From Sphingomonadales bacterium (GTDB lineage Bacteria > Pseudomonadota > Alphaproteobacteria > Sphingomonadales > Sphingomonadaceae), in the NCBI GenBank assembly GCA_016704425.1, contig JADJAC010000011.1, forward strand, positions 1,231,042 to 1,295,041: a stretch of 64,000 nt of DNA, given 5' to 3'. The notes under the pieces were generated by a model. That model worked only from the letters and a program-made list of their open reading frames with translations, was not told the origin of the DNA and did no database searches. A program made the translations under genes and the position numbers. Shown here piece after piece: positions 17,145-25,546 of this stretch. Each line of letters opens with the position of its first letter. The stretch's first letter is position 1.

Positions 17145-18052
17145 ACACGCACATTGCCAGATACGTCTCGCTGTATCGCGGCTTGGGGCGGAAGTTCTCG
17201 GAACAGGAACGACTGCTGCGCCAATACGCCGCTTTCGCCGAACGCTTCGGTGACCGGCACACCCGAGTGCAGCGCATCTACGACTGGTGCCACACGGCAA
17301 GCTCGCAGAACGTGGCTCGCCATAGGTACGACGCTGCTCGTAATTTCAGCCTTTTCGCTCACGCCGAGGACCCAGACCACGAAGTCCCGCCTGTCGGCGT
17401 TTTCGGCCGGGGGAAGCGGCCACGTCCCACTCCGACCATCATCGAACCGGACCAGGTGCGGGCGATCATGGCGGCGGCATTGAACGTTCCGCCCCATGGC
17501 ACGATTAGCCCATACACGTACCATTACCTGTTCGGCCTGCTCGCGGCGACAGGTCTCCGGATTTCCGAGGCTCTCGCCCTACAGTGCGACGATCTGGTCG
17601 AGGATGGGCTGGTCGTCCGCAACGGCAAGTTCGGCAAGCAGCGGCTGATCGCCTTGCAGCCATCGACGCGCCAAGCACTCGAAGCCTACATTGCGATCCG
17701 CGCGAAGCACCCGGCCAAGTGTAATGACCTGTTCGTCACTATCCGGGGGCGGGCGCCGCACAAGGTGCGCGCCCACGTCGTGTTCGTCAGGTTGGCCCGG
17801 CTTCTCGGATATCGTGGAGCAACCGGTACGGCAGGCATGCGACTCCACGATCTGCGACATACGTTCGCTGTTCGCTCGCTTGAGTCCTGCCCGCGTGACA
17901 GGGAGGCCATTGCCCACCACATGGCCGGTCTCAGTGTCTACCTGGGGCACGCGTCGATCGCCAACACGTACTGGTATCTCGAAGCCACGCCAGTGCTGCT
18001 GCGCGACATTGCGGCTGCAAGCGAGCAACTTTTTCAAGGAGAAGCGGCATGA
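17120..18052 (+). CDS. ritB: RIT element tyrosine recombinase B
   Basis: 310-residue tyrosine recombinase. Catalytic Arg sits in AATGLRISEALAL, the HxxR box in LHDLRHTFAVRSL, the second His in VYLGHASIANTYWYLEATP with the Tyr in the same segment. An additional HHMAGL stretch lies between the boxes, which is usual for this group. It overlaps ritA at its 5' end and its stop overlaps the ATG of ritC by four bases (ATGA), so the trio is translated as one unit. How the three proteins share the reaction is not known from sequence. Confidence 0.9.
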   Translation: MAGRTVMLNTHIARYVSLYRGLGRKFSEQERLLRQYAAFAERFGDRHTRVQRIYDWCHTASSQNVARHRYDAARNFSLFAHAEDPDHEVPPVGVFGRGKRPRPTPTIIEPDQVRAIMAAALNVPPHGTISPYTYHYLFGLLAATGLRISEALALQCDDLVEDGLVVRNGKFGKQRLIALQPSTRQALEAYIAIRAKHPAKCNDLFVTIRGRAPHKVRAHVVFVRLARLLGYRGATGTAGMRLHDLRHTFAVRSLESCPRDREAIAHHMAGLSVYLGHASIANTYWYLEATPVLLRDIAAASEQLFQGEAA

Positions 18053-19053
18053 CGGCGCTTGCTCCCCATCTCTCGGCATATCTGCGGGAACATCTGCCGC
18101 GCGAACGCGCCGTCAGCCCGCACACGGTGAAGACCTATGCCAACTGCTTCGTCCTCCTCGTCCAGTTCGCTGCCGATCGGCTGAAGCGCCGACCGACCGA
18201 TCTAGAGGTTGAGGATCTCGACACAGACATGATCATGGCCTTCCTCGATCATGTCGAGATCGGCCGCGGCAGCTGCGTGCGGACCCGCAATGGCAGGCTC
18301 GCCGCGATCCGATCCTTCTTCCGATACATCGAGTACCGGATTCCAGCCTGCCTCGATCAGGCACTCCGTGTCAGAGCAATCCCGACCAAGAAGACAGACA
18401 AGGCGCTGATCGATTATCTCGACCGGGCCGAGATCAAGGCTTTGCTCGATACACCCGATCCCCGGACACGCCTCGGCACCCGTGATCGCGCGATGCTGCA
18501 TCTTACCTATGCTGGCGGACTGAGGGTGTCGGAACTCGTAACGCTGCAACTGGGCGATTTCCCGGACCGCTCCCTGTCCACCATGCACATCATGGGCAAA
18601 GGGCGACGTGAACGGGTCCTGCCGCTGTGGAAGGAGACCCAGATCGCATTGCGCGCATGGCTTGCGATCCGGCCTCAAGTTGAGGTCACCGAGATATTCC
18701 TCAATGCCAACGGGCAGCCGATGACCCGCGACGGATTTGCGTTCCGATTGGCCGAGCACGTCAAGACGGCAGCGACGAAGCAGCCGTCGATCCTTGGGAA
18801 GCGCGTCACACCCCACGTGCTTCGTCATTCTTGCGCGATGCACACGCTCGCGGCGACGGGGGACATTCGCAAGGTCGCATTATGGCTCGGCCACGCCAGT
18901 ATCCAGAGCACCGAGACCTACTTGCGCGCCGATCCCGAAGAGAAGCTGCAGATTCTCGCAGCCCACGGTGCCCCTGCGATCAAGCCGGGGCGCTTCAAGC
19001 CGCCTTCCGACGCCTTGATCACAATGCTCACTGACGTTCGAAGGCGGGCCTGA
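18049..19053 (+). CDS. ritC: RIT element tyrosine recombinase C
   Basis: 334-residue XerC/D-like tyrosine recombinase. It has an N-terminal SAM-like domain (SPHTVKTYANCFVLL), catalytic Arg in TYAGGLRVSELVTL, a beta-strand Lys in IMGKGRRERVLPL, HVLRHSCAMHTLAATG (HxxR), His in LWLGHASIQSTETYLRADP and the Tyr in that segment. It is complete and in frame. The 3' end lies about 35 bases before the right inverted repeat, so no cargo gene is present between the recombinases and the end. Confidence 0.9.
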   Translation: MTALAPHLSAYLREHLPRERAVSPHTVKTYANCFVLLVQFAADRLKRRPTDLEVEDLDTDMIMAFLDHVEIGRGSCVRTRNGRLAAIRSFFRYIEYRIPACLDQALRVRAIPTKKTDKALIDYLDRAEIKALLDTPDPRTRLGTRDRAMLHLTYAGGLRVSELVTLQLGDFPDRSLSTMHIMGKGRRERVLPLWKETQIALRAWLAIRPQVEVTEIFLNANGQPMTRDGFAFRLAEHVKTAATKQPSILGKRVTPHVLRHSCAMHTLAATGDIRKVALWLGHASIQSTETYLRADPEEKLQILAAHGAPAIKPGRFKPPSDALITMLTDVRRRA

Positions 19054-19088
19054 CCCGTCTCCGAACACTCTCTCTAACCCTCATAATA

Positions 19089-19174
19089 TCTGGAGTGAAA
19101 TCATGGAAAACCGAAGGAAACCTGCGCCTCGCGCCGCCACGCTCGACATAAACTGCGACTGCAAAGAATATGTG
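19089..19174 (-). repeat. RIT right inverted repeat
   Basis: Inverted copy of 15469-15556. Its outer end, gaatatgtg, is shared with the interrupted gene. It creates an artificial ATG at 19103 that opens a frame into the strawberry-notch C-terminal fragment. Confidence 0.88.
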
Positions 19175-20947
19175 ATCGATTATCTCGCCAAGAGCTTTCC
19201 CGTCCGCCTGATGGCCGTATTCACCGATGAAAACGGCAATCCTCGCTCAGAGCCGATGAGTGATGAGCACGGCGCACCGGTGCTGTGCCGCTCCGCACTC
19301 GCCGCACGCGACCGGATGATCGAGCAGCTCTGCGCCTTGCCGCCCCTCGCGACTGCGCTTGATGCCATCATCGAACGCTTCGGTGTGGATCAGGTGGCGG
19401 AAGTAACCGGCCGGACACGCCGTCTCATCGTCGGCCGCGATGGCTGTCAGAAACTCCAATCGCGGTCGCCACGCGCCAATGTCGCCGAAACCCAGGCTTT
19501 CATGGATGGCGCCAAAAGCATCCTGGTTTTCTCGGATGCCGGAGGAACCGGACGCAGCTACCATGCCGATCTGGCGGCCAAAAATCGGGCTCGCCGGGTC
19601 CACTTCCTGCTCGAGCCGGGCTGGCGCGCTGATGCCGCAATCCAGGGGCTCGGTCGTACTAATCGCACCAATCAGGCGTCGGCCCCGCTGTTCAGGCCGG
19701 TGACGACCGACGTGCGCGGCGAGCGCCGGTTCATCTCGACGATCGCACGCCGGCTCGACAGCCTCGGTGCCTTAACGCGCGGGCAGCGCCAGACCGGCGG
19801 GCAAAACCTGTTCGATCCGGCCGACAATCTCGAGAGCATTTACGCCAAGGAGGCGCTCCATCGCTGGTTCGGGTTGTTGTTCACCGGTAAGCTCGAAGCG
19901 GTCAGTCTGGGGCGCTTTCAAGAGCTGACAGGTCTCAGGATCGAAGCTCCTGACGGGGCCATGGTCGATGACCTGCCGCCGATCCAGCGCTGGCTCAACC
20001 GCATCCTCGCACTTCCCATCGCTTTGCAGAACGCGATCTTCGATGAGTTCATGGGGCTGGTCGAGGCGCGTATCGATGCCGCCCGACAGGCCGGCACACT
20101 CGATCTCGGCCTTGAGATCATCGCGGTCGAGGACTTCACTGTCCTGTCGGACACATTGCTGCGAACCGATCCGGCCTCGGGCGCTACCACCCACTTGCTG
20201 GAGCTGGAAATTGCCAGAGCCCTGAAGCCGGTCACGCTGAAGCGGCTCGAGGAGCTTCACGGCCTCGCTGGTCAGCGGCAACGGCCTGTTCGGAACGCGC
20301 GTTCAGGCCGGGTTGGCTTGCTCGTGCCCACCCGCAGTATTCTTGCTGATGACGGCACCCGCGTTTCCCGCTTCGAGTTGCTGCGCCCGCTGAAGCGCAG
20401 CCACCTTACCGAGGATCAGCTGGCTGAGAGCAGCTGGGAGGGTATCTCCGTCGACACTTTCCGCGAAGCCTGGGCAGCCGAGGTTGAGGAAGCGCGGACC
20501 AGCCACAAGCGCGAGCGCCTCTATCTTGCGACGGGGCTCCTGCTGCCGGTCTGGGACAAGCTCCCTACGGATTTCGTAAGGGTGAGCCGCATCTCGGCGG
20601 CGGATGGCCGGTCGCTCCTTGGCCGGGAGGTTCCAGTCCATGGTGTTCCGGAACTGTGCCGGGCGCTGGGTCTGGAACGCGAGCAAACGCTCTCCGCTGA
20701 TGACATTGTCCAGACCGTCCTGGCGACAGGTCGGGCCATGGAATTCGCGGGCCGCGAGAAGCTCATGGTCAAGCGCAGCTTGGTCAATGGCTCACAGCGA
20801 ATTGAATTGACCGGATGGAGCGTAGCCCGCCTTGACTGGTACAAGGTCCAAGGCTGCTTCACGGAGATCATTCGTTACCAGACGCGCCTCTTCGTACCGA
20901 TCGAGGGCGCAGCGGGCGTGATTGCCAGGTTGGCATCATCTGCATAG
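19175..20947 (+). pseudogene. Strawberry-notch-like helicase, C-terminal part (split by RIT element)
   Basis: Continuation of the gene at 12977-15451, beginning at IDYLAKSFPVRLMAVFTDEN. It contains the second helicase lobe (FMDGAKSILVFSDAGGTGRS, VHFLLEPGWRADAAIQGLG, RTNRTNQ as the motif VI arginine finger) and the conserved C-terminal domain. The open frame actually starts at ATG 19103 inside the RIT inverted repeat, adding ~24 unrelated residues, so a truncated helicase-lobe protein could still be made. Without lobe 1 it cannot be an active helicase. Precise RIT excision would rebuild a ~1410-residue protein. Confidence 0.9.
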
Positions 20948-20951
20948 ACAG

Positions 20952-20993
20952 TTGCCAAATGGCATTATTGAGCGTATGTACTGCCATATGGAG
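20952..20993. promoter_or_regulatory. Candidate operator of the Xre/RES toxin-antitoxin operon
   Basis: Two similar near-palindromes, tgccaaatggca (20952-20963) and tgccatatggag (20982-20993), lie with centres 30 bases apart, i.e. about three helix turns, immediately upstream of the antitoxin ATG at 21001. Antitoxins of this class usually repress their own promoter, so these are plausible binding sites. Confidence 0.5.
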
Positions 20994-21000
20994 ATTTGCC

Positions 21001-21414
21001 ATGCTGGCTCTGCAACCCGTTGATACTGCCGTTACCGCTTTCCGTCCCGATCCGATTACCCAGGACGAGGCAGCTGCCATGTTCCGGGCAGTCCTCAATC
21101 TGTTCGGCAAATGGGAGCTGACCGACGAGCAGGCGGCAACCCTGCTCGACATGCCAGTGCGCTCCTATCGTCGCTGGAAGGCCGAAGGCCCCGGGCGCGT
21201 TTCGCGTGATGGGCGTGCGCGTCTCTCCAACCTCATGGGCATCCACAAGGCGCTTCGGCTCATCTTCTCGGAGGCAACCCGTGGCTATTCCTGGATTAGG
21301 TCGGCCAATGATGCGTTCGGCGGAGCCAGTGCGCTCGACGTGATGCTCGGGGGCGAACTCACCGACATTATGCGGGTGCGTCGCTACCTCGACGTCGAGC
21401 GTGGTGGCTGGTGA
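21001..21414 (+). CDS. Xre/MbcA/ParS-type antitoxin (DUF2384)
   Basis: 137-residue antitoxin that binds and neutralises the RES toxin and likely represses the operon. The N-terminal Xre-like helix-turn-helix is at about 20-75 (WELTDEQAATLLDMPVRSYR, RWKAEGP). The C-terminal toxin-binding domain has GYSWIRSANDAFGGASALDV, followed by MLGGELTDIMRVRRYLDVER. ATG 21001 is chosen because the longer frame (from 20959) runs through the operator-like palindromes. Its stop overlaps the GTG start of the toxin gene, so the two are translationally coupled. Confidence 0.88.
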   Translation: MLALQPVDTAVTAFRPDPITQDEAAAMFRAVLNLFGKWELTDEQAATLLDMPVRSYRRWKAEGPGRVSRDGRARLSNLMGIHKALRLIFSEATRGYSWIRSANDAFGGASALDVMLGGELTDIMRVRRYLDVERGGW

Positions 21415-22145
21415 ACGAAACAGCGAATATCCCCGTTTCTCGCGTTGAGTGGAAGGGCGCTGTCAGGATCATCCGCAGTGCCTTTCCACCGATCGACCTG
21501 TTCGAAGATATCGCTGATCCAGCCGACTGGCCGTTGCTGATCTCAGCAGAGCAGAAGACCAATCCCCGCATCATGGCGACGATTGGGAATCTTGACCTGG
21601 TTCCCGTCGACCGACGCGTCGGCGGAAACGGGGCATCCGACCTCATGGCGCCGTTCACCCACGTCAGCACCGACCGGCCAAGCCGCTTTACCGATGGCAG
21701 CTACGGCGTCCTCTACCTCGGCTATCGGTTTGAAACCGCACTGTTCGAGACGATCCACCACCATGCCCGCTTCATGGCACGGACAAAGGAAGCGCCTGGC
21801 TGGACTTCGCAGTTCCGGGAGATCGTAATGGCGGTCGATGCACACCTACATGATCTTAGATCCGCAGCTGCGATACCGGCCCCGATGTTGGACCCTGACA
21901 GCTACGCGGTATCTCAAGCTCTCGCTGCGAAACTCAGGGGCGCAGAATCCGACGGCATTGTCTACCCGAGCATTCGACATCATGGTGGGGAGTGCGTCGC
22001 GCTCTTCTACCCGGACTGCGCGTCAAACCCCCTCCAGGGGCGCCATCTCGACTATCATTGGGATGGCACGCGCGTCGATCTGGTACGCGATGGTGGGACG
22101 GGCGCGGTCTTTCGTGTGGTGGACCTGCCCGCCAGTCAGACCTAG
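21411..22145 (+). CDS. RES-domain toxin
   Basis: 244-residue RES-family toxin. Characterised members degrade NAD+ and are blocked by their cognate Xre/DUF2384 antitoxin. The three hallmark residues are visible: Arg in DRPSRFTDGSYGVLYLG, Glu in FETALFETIHHHARF, and Ser in DGIVYPSIRHHGGECVA. It starts at GTG 21411, overlapping the antitoxin stop. Its 3' end faces the 3' end of the Argonaute gene with about 20 bases between them. Such modules stabilise mobile elements and may also act in phage defence. The frame is complete. Confidence 0.9.
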   Translation: MNETANIPVSRVEWKGAVRIIRSAFPPIDLFEDIADPADWPLLISAEQKTNPRIMATIGNLDLVPVDRRVGGNGASDLMAPFTHVSTDRPSRFTDGSYGVLYLGYRFETALFETIHHHARFMARTKEAPGWTSQFREIVMAVDAHLHDLRSAAAIPAPMLDPDSYAVSQALAAKLRGAESDGIVYPSIRHHGGECVALFYPDCASNPLQGRHLDYHWDGTRVDLVRDGGTGAVFRVVDLPASQT

Positions 22146-22165
22146 TTGCTGCAAGCCCGTAACCG

Positions 22166-23623
22166 TTAGATGTATCGCCGATAATCGGGGCTCACAACTT
22201 GGCCATCGGTCATGTACTTCAGCACCTCACCGACCTTTCGGGCGGCGCGGATGGGGACCGGTAGTCGCTGGTTCATCTGCGTCGAATTCCAGTTGATCTT
22301 CGTTAGCGAAAAAACCTCTTCGGCGATTTGCGCTACCGTGCTGTCGCTGCTTGGGTGCGGGCAAAGCAGTAATGGCCGGGGCACGTACAGACCTGGATAG
22401 GTGCCGTAATAAGGGATGCTGCCATTGGTGTAGAGCAGACCCTTGCCATTCAGATCAACGAACGTGCCTCGGAGGACCGGGTAATCGCCATCTCGCAGAA
22501 TCTTTGCGTCATAAGACTCTTGGACCCACACTAGATCGCGGTACTCGGTTTCCGCCTCATTCAGCGCGCGCAGAATGCCATCGGCTTCCTCGCCACGGAA
22601 ACGCGATGTCTTTAGAATGATGACACGGGCCGGAGGATGTTTGTGGTGGTCCCGATAGGCCTTCAATGCGCCCTTCACGAGCTCATAGGCATCAGCCTCA
22701 GTCATGTATGGATGACGGCCACGTGTCTCGGTCTGGGCTCGCTTGCCCTTCAAGATGAACCCTCTGCCGCGCTCGTCGAACATCTGGGCAGCGCTGGTCC
22801 AAAGCTGCTGGCCGCTCACGTCCCGGTAGAAGCTGACCCCAATGTAGCAGGCGCGAAACTCACCCTCCTTGGGCAAGCGGCGCCATGGAATGCGGCCTGA
22901 GCCCTTGTAGTAGAGGGTGGTCAGCAGGTTCCAAGTTCGTCCAGCTTGGTCCTGGATCTTGCGATCGCTAGAGACCTTCACCTTCCTGGGAATCTTGGCC
23001 TTCTCATCAATGACATCTTCCCAGATAATCTGAATCGGGAAGTTGAGTGGCATGGCCCTGGCCTTCAGAAGTCCGCGGAAATTTGGGGCATCTGAGCCTC
23101 CGGCATCCTCCTCCTCCGTCGTGCCCTTGGCATCAGTCTTGGCGTTCCATACCCGCTCTATAAGCGCCACAGGCAGTGCGACCACCGCGACATCGGGCCG
23201 GCTTCCGCTGTCATCGAGCGTTTGAAGGATATCCATGATAGCATCGACCGCCATCTCGACCGCTTTTGCGTGATTGGGCTCCTTTATGATCCGATCGATT
23301 TGCGCCTTGGTGAGCGCGCCACAGGCATCATCATCAACCTCGAAACCACAGCGGAACGGATTGTTATTGTGAAGGCCCGGGAAGTTAGGGTTCATGTTCG
23401 GGTGGTTTTCAGCCTTTGATGCGAATCCGCCTGCGGCCGTCAGGAAGAACTCCTTCGTTCCCTGAACCGTCTTTGCATCGCCCACTACGCCCAGGCGGAT
23501 CTTGTCGCCCAGCGGCGCCTGCAGCGGACCGGCATCAGTCAGCCCGAGACGAGGATCCTGATGGCTATGCTGATCGCCAAATTCGAGCAGTGGCTCATCG
23601 AATATCCGGCACTCAAACCTCAT
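22166..23623 (-). CDS. Short prokaryotic Argonaute (MID-PIWI) of a SPARDA-type system
   Basis: About 485 residues: MID and PIWI lobes without N and PAZ domains, typical of short pAgos. The N-terminus (LLEFGDQHSHQDPRLGLTDA) is like other short pAgos. A MID-like region lies at about 110-230 (VAVVALPVALIERVWNAK). PIWI starts near 230. In the first catalytic position, ACYIGVSFYRD, Ser replaces the catalytic Asp, so slicing is not expected. The C-terminal LTKINWNSTQMNQRLPVPIR is a strong PIWI signature. In characterised SPARDA systems the guide-loaded pAgo senses target nucleic acid and switches on the partner nuclease. ATG 23623 overlaps the partner's stop by 11 bases. A longer frame to 23686 is antisense-free but lacks homology. 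Confidence 0.9.
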   Translation of the reverse strand: MRFECRIFDEPLLEFGDQHSHQDPRLGLTDAGPLQAPLGDKIRLGVVGDAKTVQGTKEFFLTAAGGFASKAENHPNMNPNFPGLHNNNPFRCGFEVDDDACGALTKAQIDRIIKEPNHAKAVEMAVDAIMDILQTLDDSGSRPDVAVVALPVALIERVWNAKTDAKGTTEEEDAGGSDAPNFRGLLKARAMPLNFPIQIIWEDVIDEKAKIPRKVKVSSDRKIQDQAGRTWNLLTTLYYKGSGRIPWRRLPKEGEFRACYIGVSFYRDVSGQQLWTSAAQMFDERGRGFILKGKRAQTETRGRHPYMTEADAYELVKGALKAYRDHHKHPPARVIILKTSRFRGEEADGILRALNEAETEYRDLVWVQESYDAKILRDGDYPVLRGTFVDLNGKGLLYTNGSIPYYGTYPGLYVPRPLLLCPHPSSDSTVAQIAEEVFSLTKINWNSTQMNQRLPVPIRAARKVGEVLKYMTDGQVVSPDYRRYI

Positions 23624-24944
23624 CGAACAACAGCCCCGACGTATCGCAATCATCTTGCTCCGCTGCCGGTCTTCGACCCCAGACATCGTCCGGCACTGCA
23701 GTTGGCAGCTCGATTTCCGGCGGAGGGTCGAAGCGCAGGGTTACAGTCGGTCCGACAGGCTCGGCGAACAGATCGGTGGCGCCGCTCTCATACTGCGTCA
23801 GGAAGCGATGCCACATAATCACTTGGCCACGGATCGCGGCGTTGTTTTCCATTCGCTTCTTCCCCGAGAGCAGCGCGTCTGGGAAAGGGTGGCGCGTGTA
23901 GCCATTCGTCGTGAAATGGTAGGTCGGACTGACCATCAAAAACCATTGATCCATCATGCATTCGAATTTCGGCACAAAGGCGTGATGCCTTACGAAGCCT
24001 ACCTTGCCGGGTACTTTCGTGCTCATGGTTACATTTACCACGTCTGCCTTCGTCTTCACCTTGGCTGACTGGTAATGGAATGTTCGTGGCTGGCTGTCCT
24101 CATACGCCTTTACGTAGAAGAATTTATTATCCTTATCCCAAGCCAGATCATCTTGCATCTGATGCTGAAGCGTTTGACGCAACAGGAACGCGAAGTTGTT
24201 CTGCTCGTCTATGTCATCATGAAACCCAATCAAGCTGGTCTCGACAGCTTCGACCTGGTCGAGGTCGACGAAACATCCTGTCACCGCCTCCCGTGGGTCA
24301 TGGAAGGACCAGAATGTGCCATCCTTGATCACCCAGTCGTATCGGGCGCTTTCTCCAGTGTCGTACATCTCCTTGATTGCACTCTTGCGGTCAAAACCCG
24401 TACTCGCGACGAAGATCTCGGTCGGCAGAGTAATCGGCAGAAAATTGACCAATGCTGTCTCACCGCCGCCCAATGGGGGAACGTAGTATCCGAACCCGTT
24501 GACGGGAACAGTCAGGGCCGCGAGCCGGTCGAGCGATGACTTGTCTAAAACGTCTTGCGTCTTGTCAAACGTAAGCCGGCGCTGCTCCACTCCCGGTTGG
24601 GCTTGAACCTGCGCCCAATAGTGGCTGTCGTCGCTCTCCCGGTACATCACGACGATGACTGGGAGGTTGGACGTCTTCCAGTAAGCGAGGTCCTTCACGT
24701 CCAGAAGGTAGGTGAAGCCGGTTTCCGTTTCGGACGTATATTTCGCTGCCCGGGTCGACTTGATCTGCACGGCAATCATCCGCGCCGTCGGCTCGCCATC
24801 GATCATGACTTCCGCCAAGCCGTCGATGCCCGCCTCCAGCCGACTACGAGAGTCAAATTGAAAGCCCATGGACAAGAAACGCTTGCGAACTGCCGCCTCG
24901 CCCAACTCGCCGATCAGTTGATTGTCGGTGATCCTTTTCGCCAT
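23613..24944 (-). CDS. DUF4365 nuclease-APAZ protein (DREN-APAZ), effector of SPARDA
   Basis: 443 residues from ATG 24944. Residues 1-~150 are a DUF4365 domain, a PD-(D/E)XK-like nuclease: ITDNQLIGELGEAAVRKRFL with Glu13/Glu16, EAGIDGLAEV with Asp41, and MIAVQIKSTRA giving the Q60-x-K62 motif. The remaining ~290 residues match the position and length of an APAZ domain, which substitutes for the missing pAgo N/L1 region and binds the pAgo. Ends FDEV-stop, overlapping the pAgo start. Known relatives form heterodimers that, on guide/target recognition, degrade DNA and abort infection or plasmid carriage. Alternative starts are ATG 24962 and TTG 24992. None has a strong ribosome site. Confidence 0.88.
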   Translation of the reverse strand: MAKRITDNQLIGELGEAAVRKRFLSMGFQFDSRSRLEAGIDGLAEVMIDGEPTARMIAVQIKSTRAAKYTSETETGFTYLLDVKDLAYWKTSNLPVIVVMYRESDDSHYWAQVQAQPGVEQRRLTFDKTQDVLDKSSLDRLAALTVPVNGFGYYVPPLGGGETALVNFLPITLPTEIFVASTGFDRKSAIKEMYDTGESARYDWVIKDGTFWSFHDPREAVTGCFVDLDQVEAVETSLIGFHDDIDEQNNFAFLLRQTLQHQMQDDLAWDKDNKFFYVKAYEDSQPRTFHYQSAKVKTKADVVNVTMSTKVPGKVGFVRHHAFVPKFECMMDQWFLMVSPTYHFTTNGYTRHPFPDALLSGKKRMENNAAIRGQVIMWHRFLTQYESGATDLFAEPVGPTVTLRFDPPPEIELPTAVPDDVWGRRPAAEQDDCDTSGLLFDEV

Positions 24945-25055
24945 GCCCGGATGATAGAACATCTTAGCAACGACGCCATCTCGAATTTTCAAATTCGCGG
25001 ATCTTCTCCACGATTTCCGGCTTACTGAATGACATACCGGCTGACGCCGGTAGGA

Positions 25056-25475
25056 TCATGTTGAGGGGCTGAAGCCGTCCTTGGCGGCATGTTCGTTCAG
25101 GTAATTGTTGATCACGTCATCGGTGATGTTGCCTGATGTGGTCGAGAAGTAGCCCCTCTGCCAGAAGCGTTGGCCCCAGTAGCGTTTGCGGATGTGCTCG
25201 AACTCCTGCTGGATTTTGCGGGATGAGCGGCCCTTGGCGCGGCGCACGAAGTCGCTGACCGCGACATGCGGCGGTATCTCGACGAACAGGTGGACGTGAT
25301 CGCGCGACAATGCGCCATTGACGATGGTCACGCCCATCTCGCCGCAGACCTGCCGGATGATCTCACGCACCCGCAGCCGAACGTCGCCATGCAGCACCTT
25401 GTACCGGTACTTGGGCGACCAGACGATATGGTAGCGATGGTGAAATTTCGTGTGACTGCCGGTCGAATGCCCCAT
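25056..25475 (-). CDS. tnpA: IS200-family transposase TnpA (Y1 HUH)
   Basis: 139-residue single-strand transposase, full length. The HUH metal motif is in LSRDHVHLFVEIPP (H-V-H). The catalytic Tyr is in the C-terminal helix region (NYLNEHAAKDGF). The N-terminal KFHHRYHIVWSPKYRYKVLH stretch is characteristic. The start codon at 25475 sits on the edge of a 28-bp hairpin that also contains the ribosome site (gagga), an arrangement known to repress TnpA translation in IS200. No TnpB/IscB accessory gene is present. Confidence 0.92.
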   Translation of the reverse strand: MGHSTGSHTKFHHRYHIVWSPKYRYKVLHGDVRLRVREIIRQVCGEMGVTIVNGALSRDHVHLFVEIPPHVAVSDFVRRAKGRSSRKIQQEFEHIRKRYWGQRFWQRGYFSTTSGNITDDVINNYLNEHAAKDGFSPST

Positions 25476-25546
25476 AGCCAGTATCCTCGGGAAAGTGAGA
25501 CTTCACGCCCTCCAGGCGGTCTCACTTTCCCGAGGATACTGGCTAT
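25474..25546. promoter_or_regulatory. 28-bp perfect stem-loop over the tnpA start
   Basis: Arms 25474-25501 and 25519-25546 are exact reverse complements with a 17-base loop. In the tnpA transcript the arm next to the gene contains the ribosome binding site and touches the ATG, so folding would block initiation. Confidence 0.85.

Larger units (their letters stand above)
15469..19174 (+). mobile_element. RIT (recombinase-in-trio) element
   Basis: A 3.7 kb element with three overlapping tyrosine recombinase genes in one direction, bounded by inverted repeats of about 85 bp (left 15469-15556, right 19089-19174) that differ at only a few positions. Both ends finish in a gaatacgtg/gaatatgtg sequence that is also the coding sequence for EYV of the interrupted strawberry-notch gene. 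Joining the flanks restores the frame (REYV-IDYLAKSFP). Gene order, overlap and the long inverted repeats are diagnostic of RIT elements. There is no cargo gene. Confidence 0.9.

Noticed and set aside
19103..19174. A genuine start for a separate C-terminal helicase gene
   Set aside because: The first ~24 codons are the RIT inverted repeat read in frame; homology begins at 19175.
22166..24992. SPARTA (TIR-APAZ) or Sir2-APAZ Argonaute system
   Set aside because: The partner's N-terminus has the DUF4365 GE...D...QxK pattern, not TIR or Sir2 nucleotide-binding motifs.
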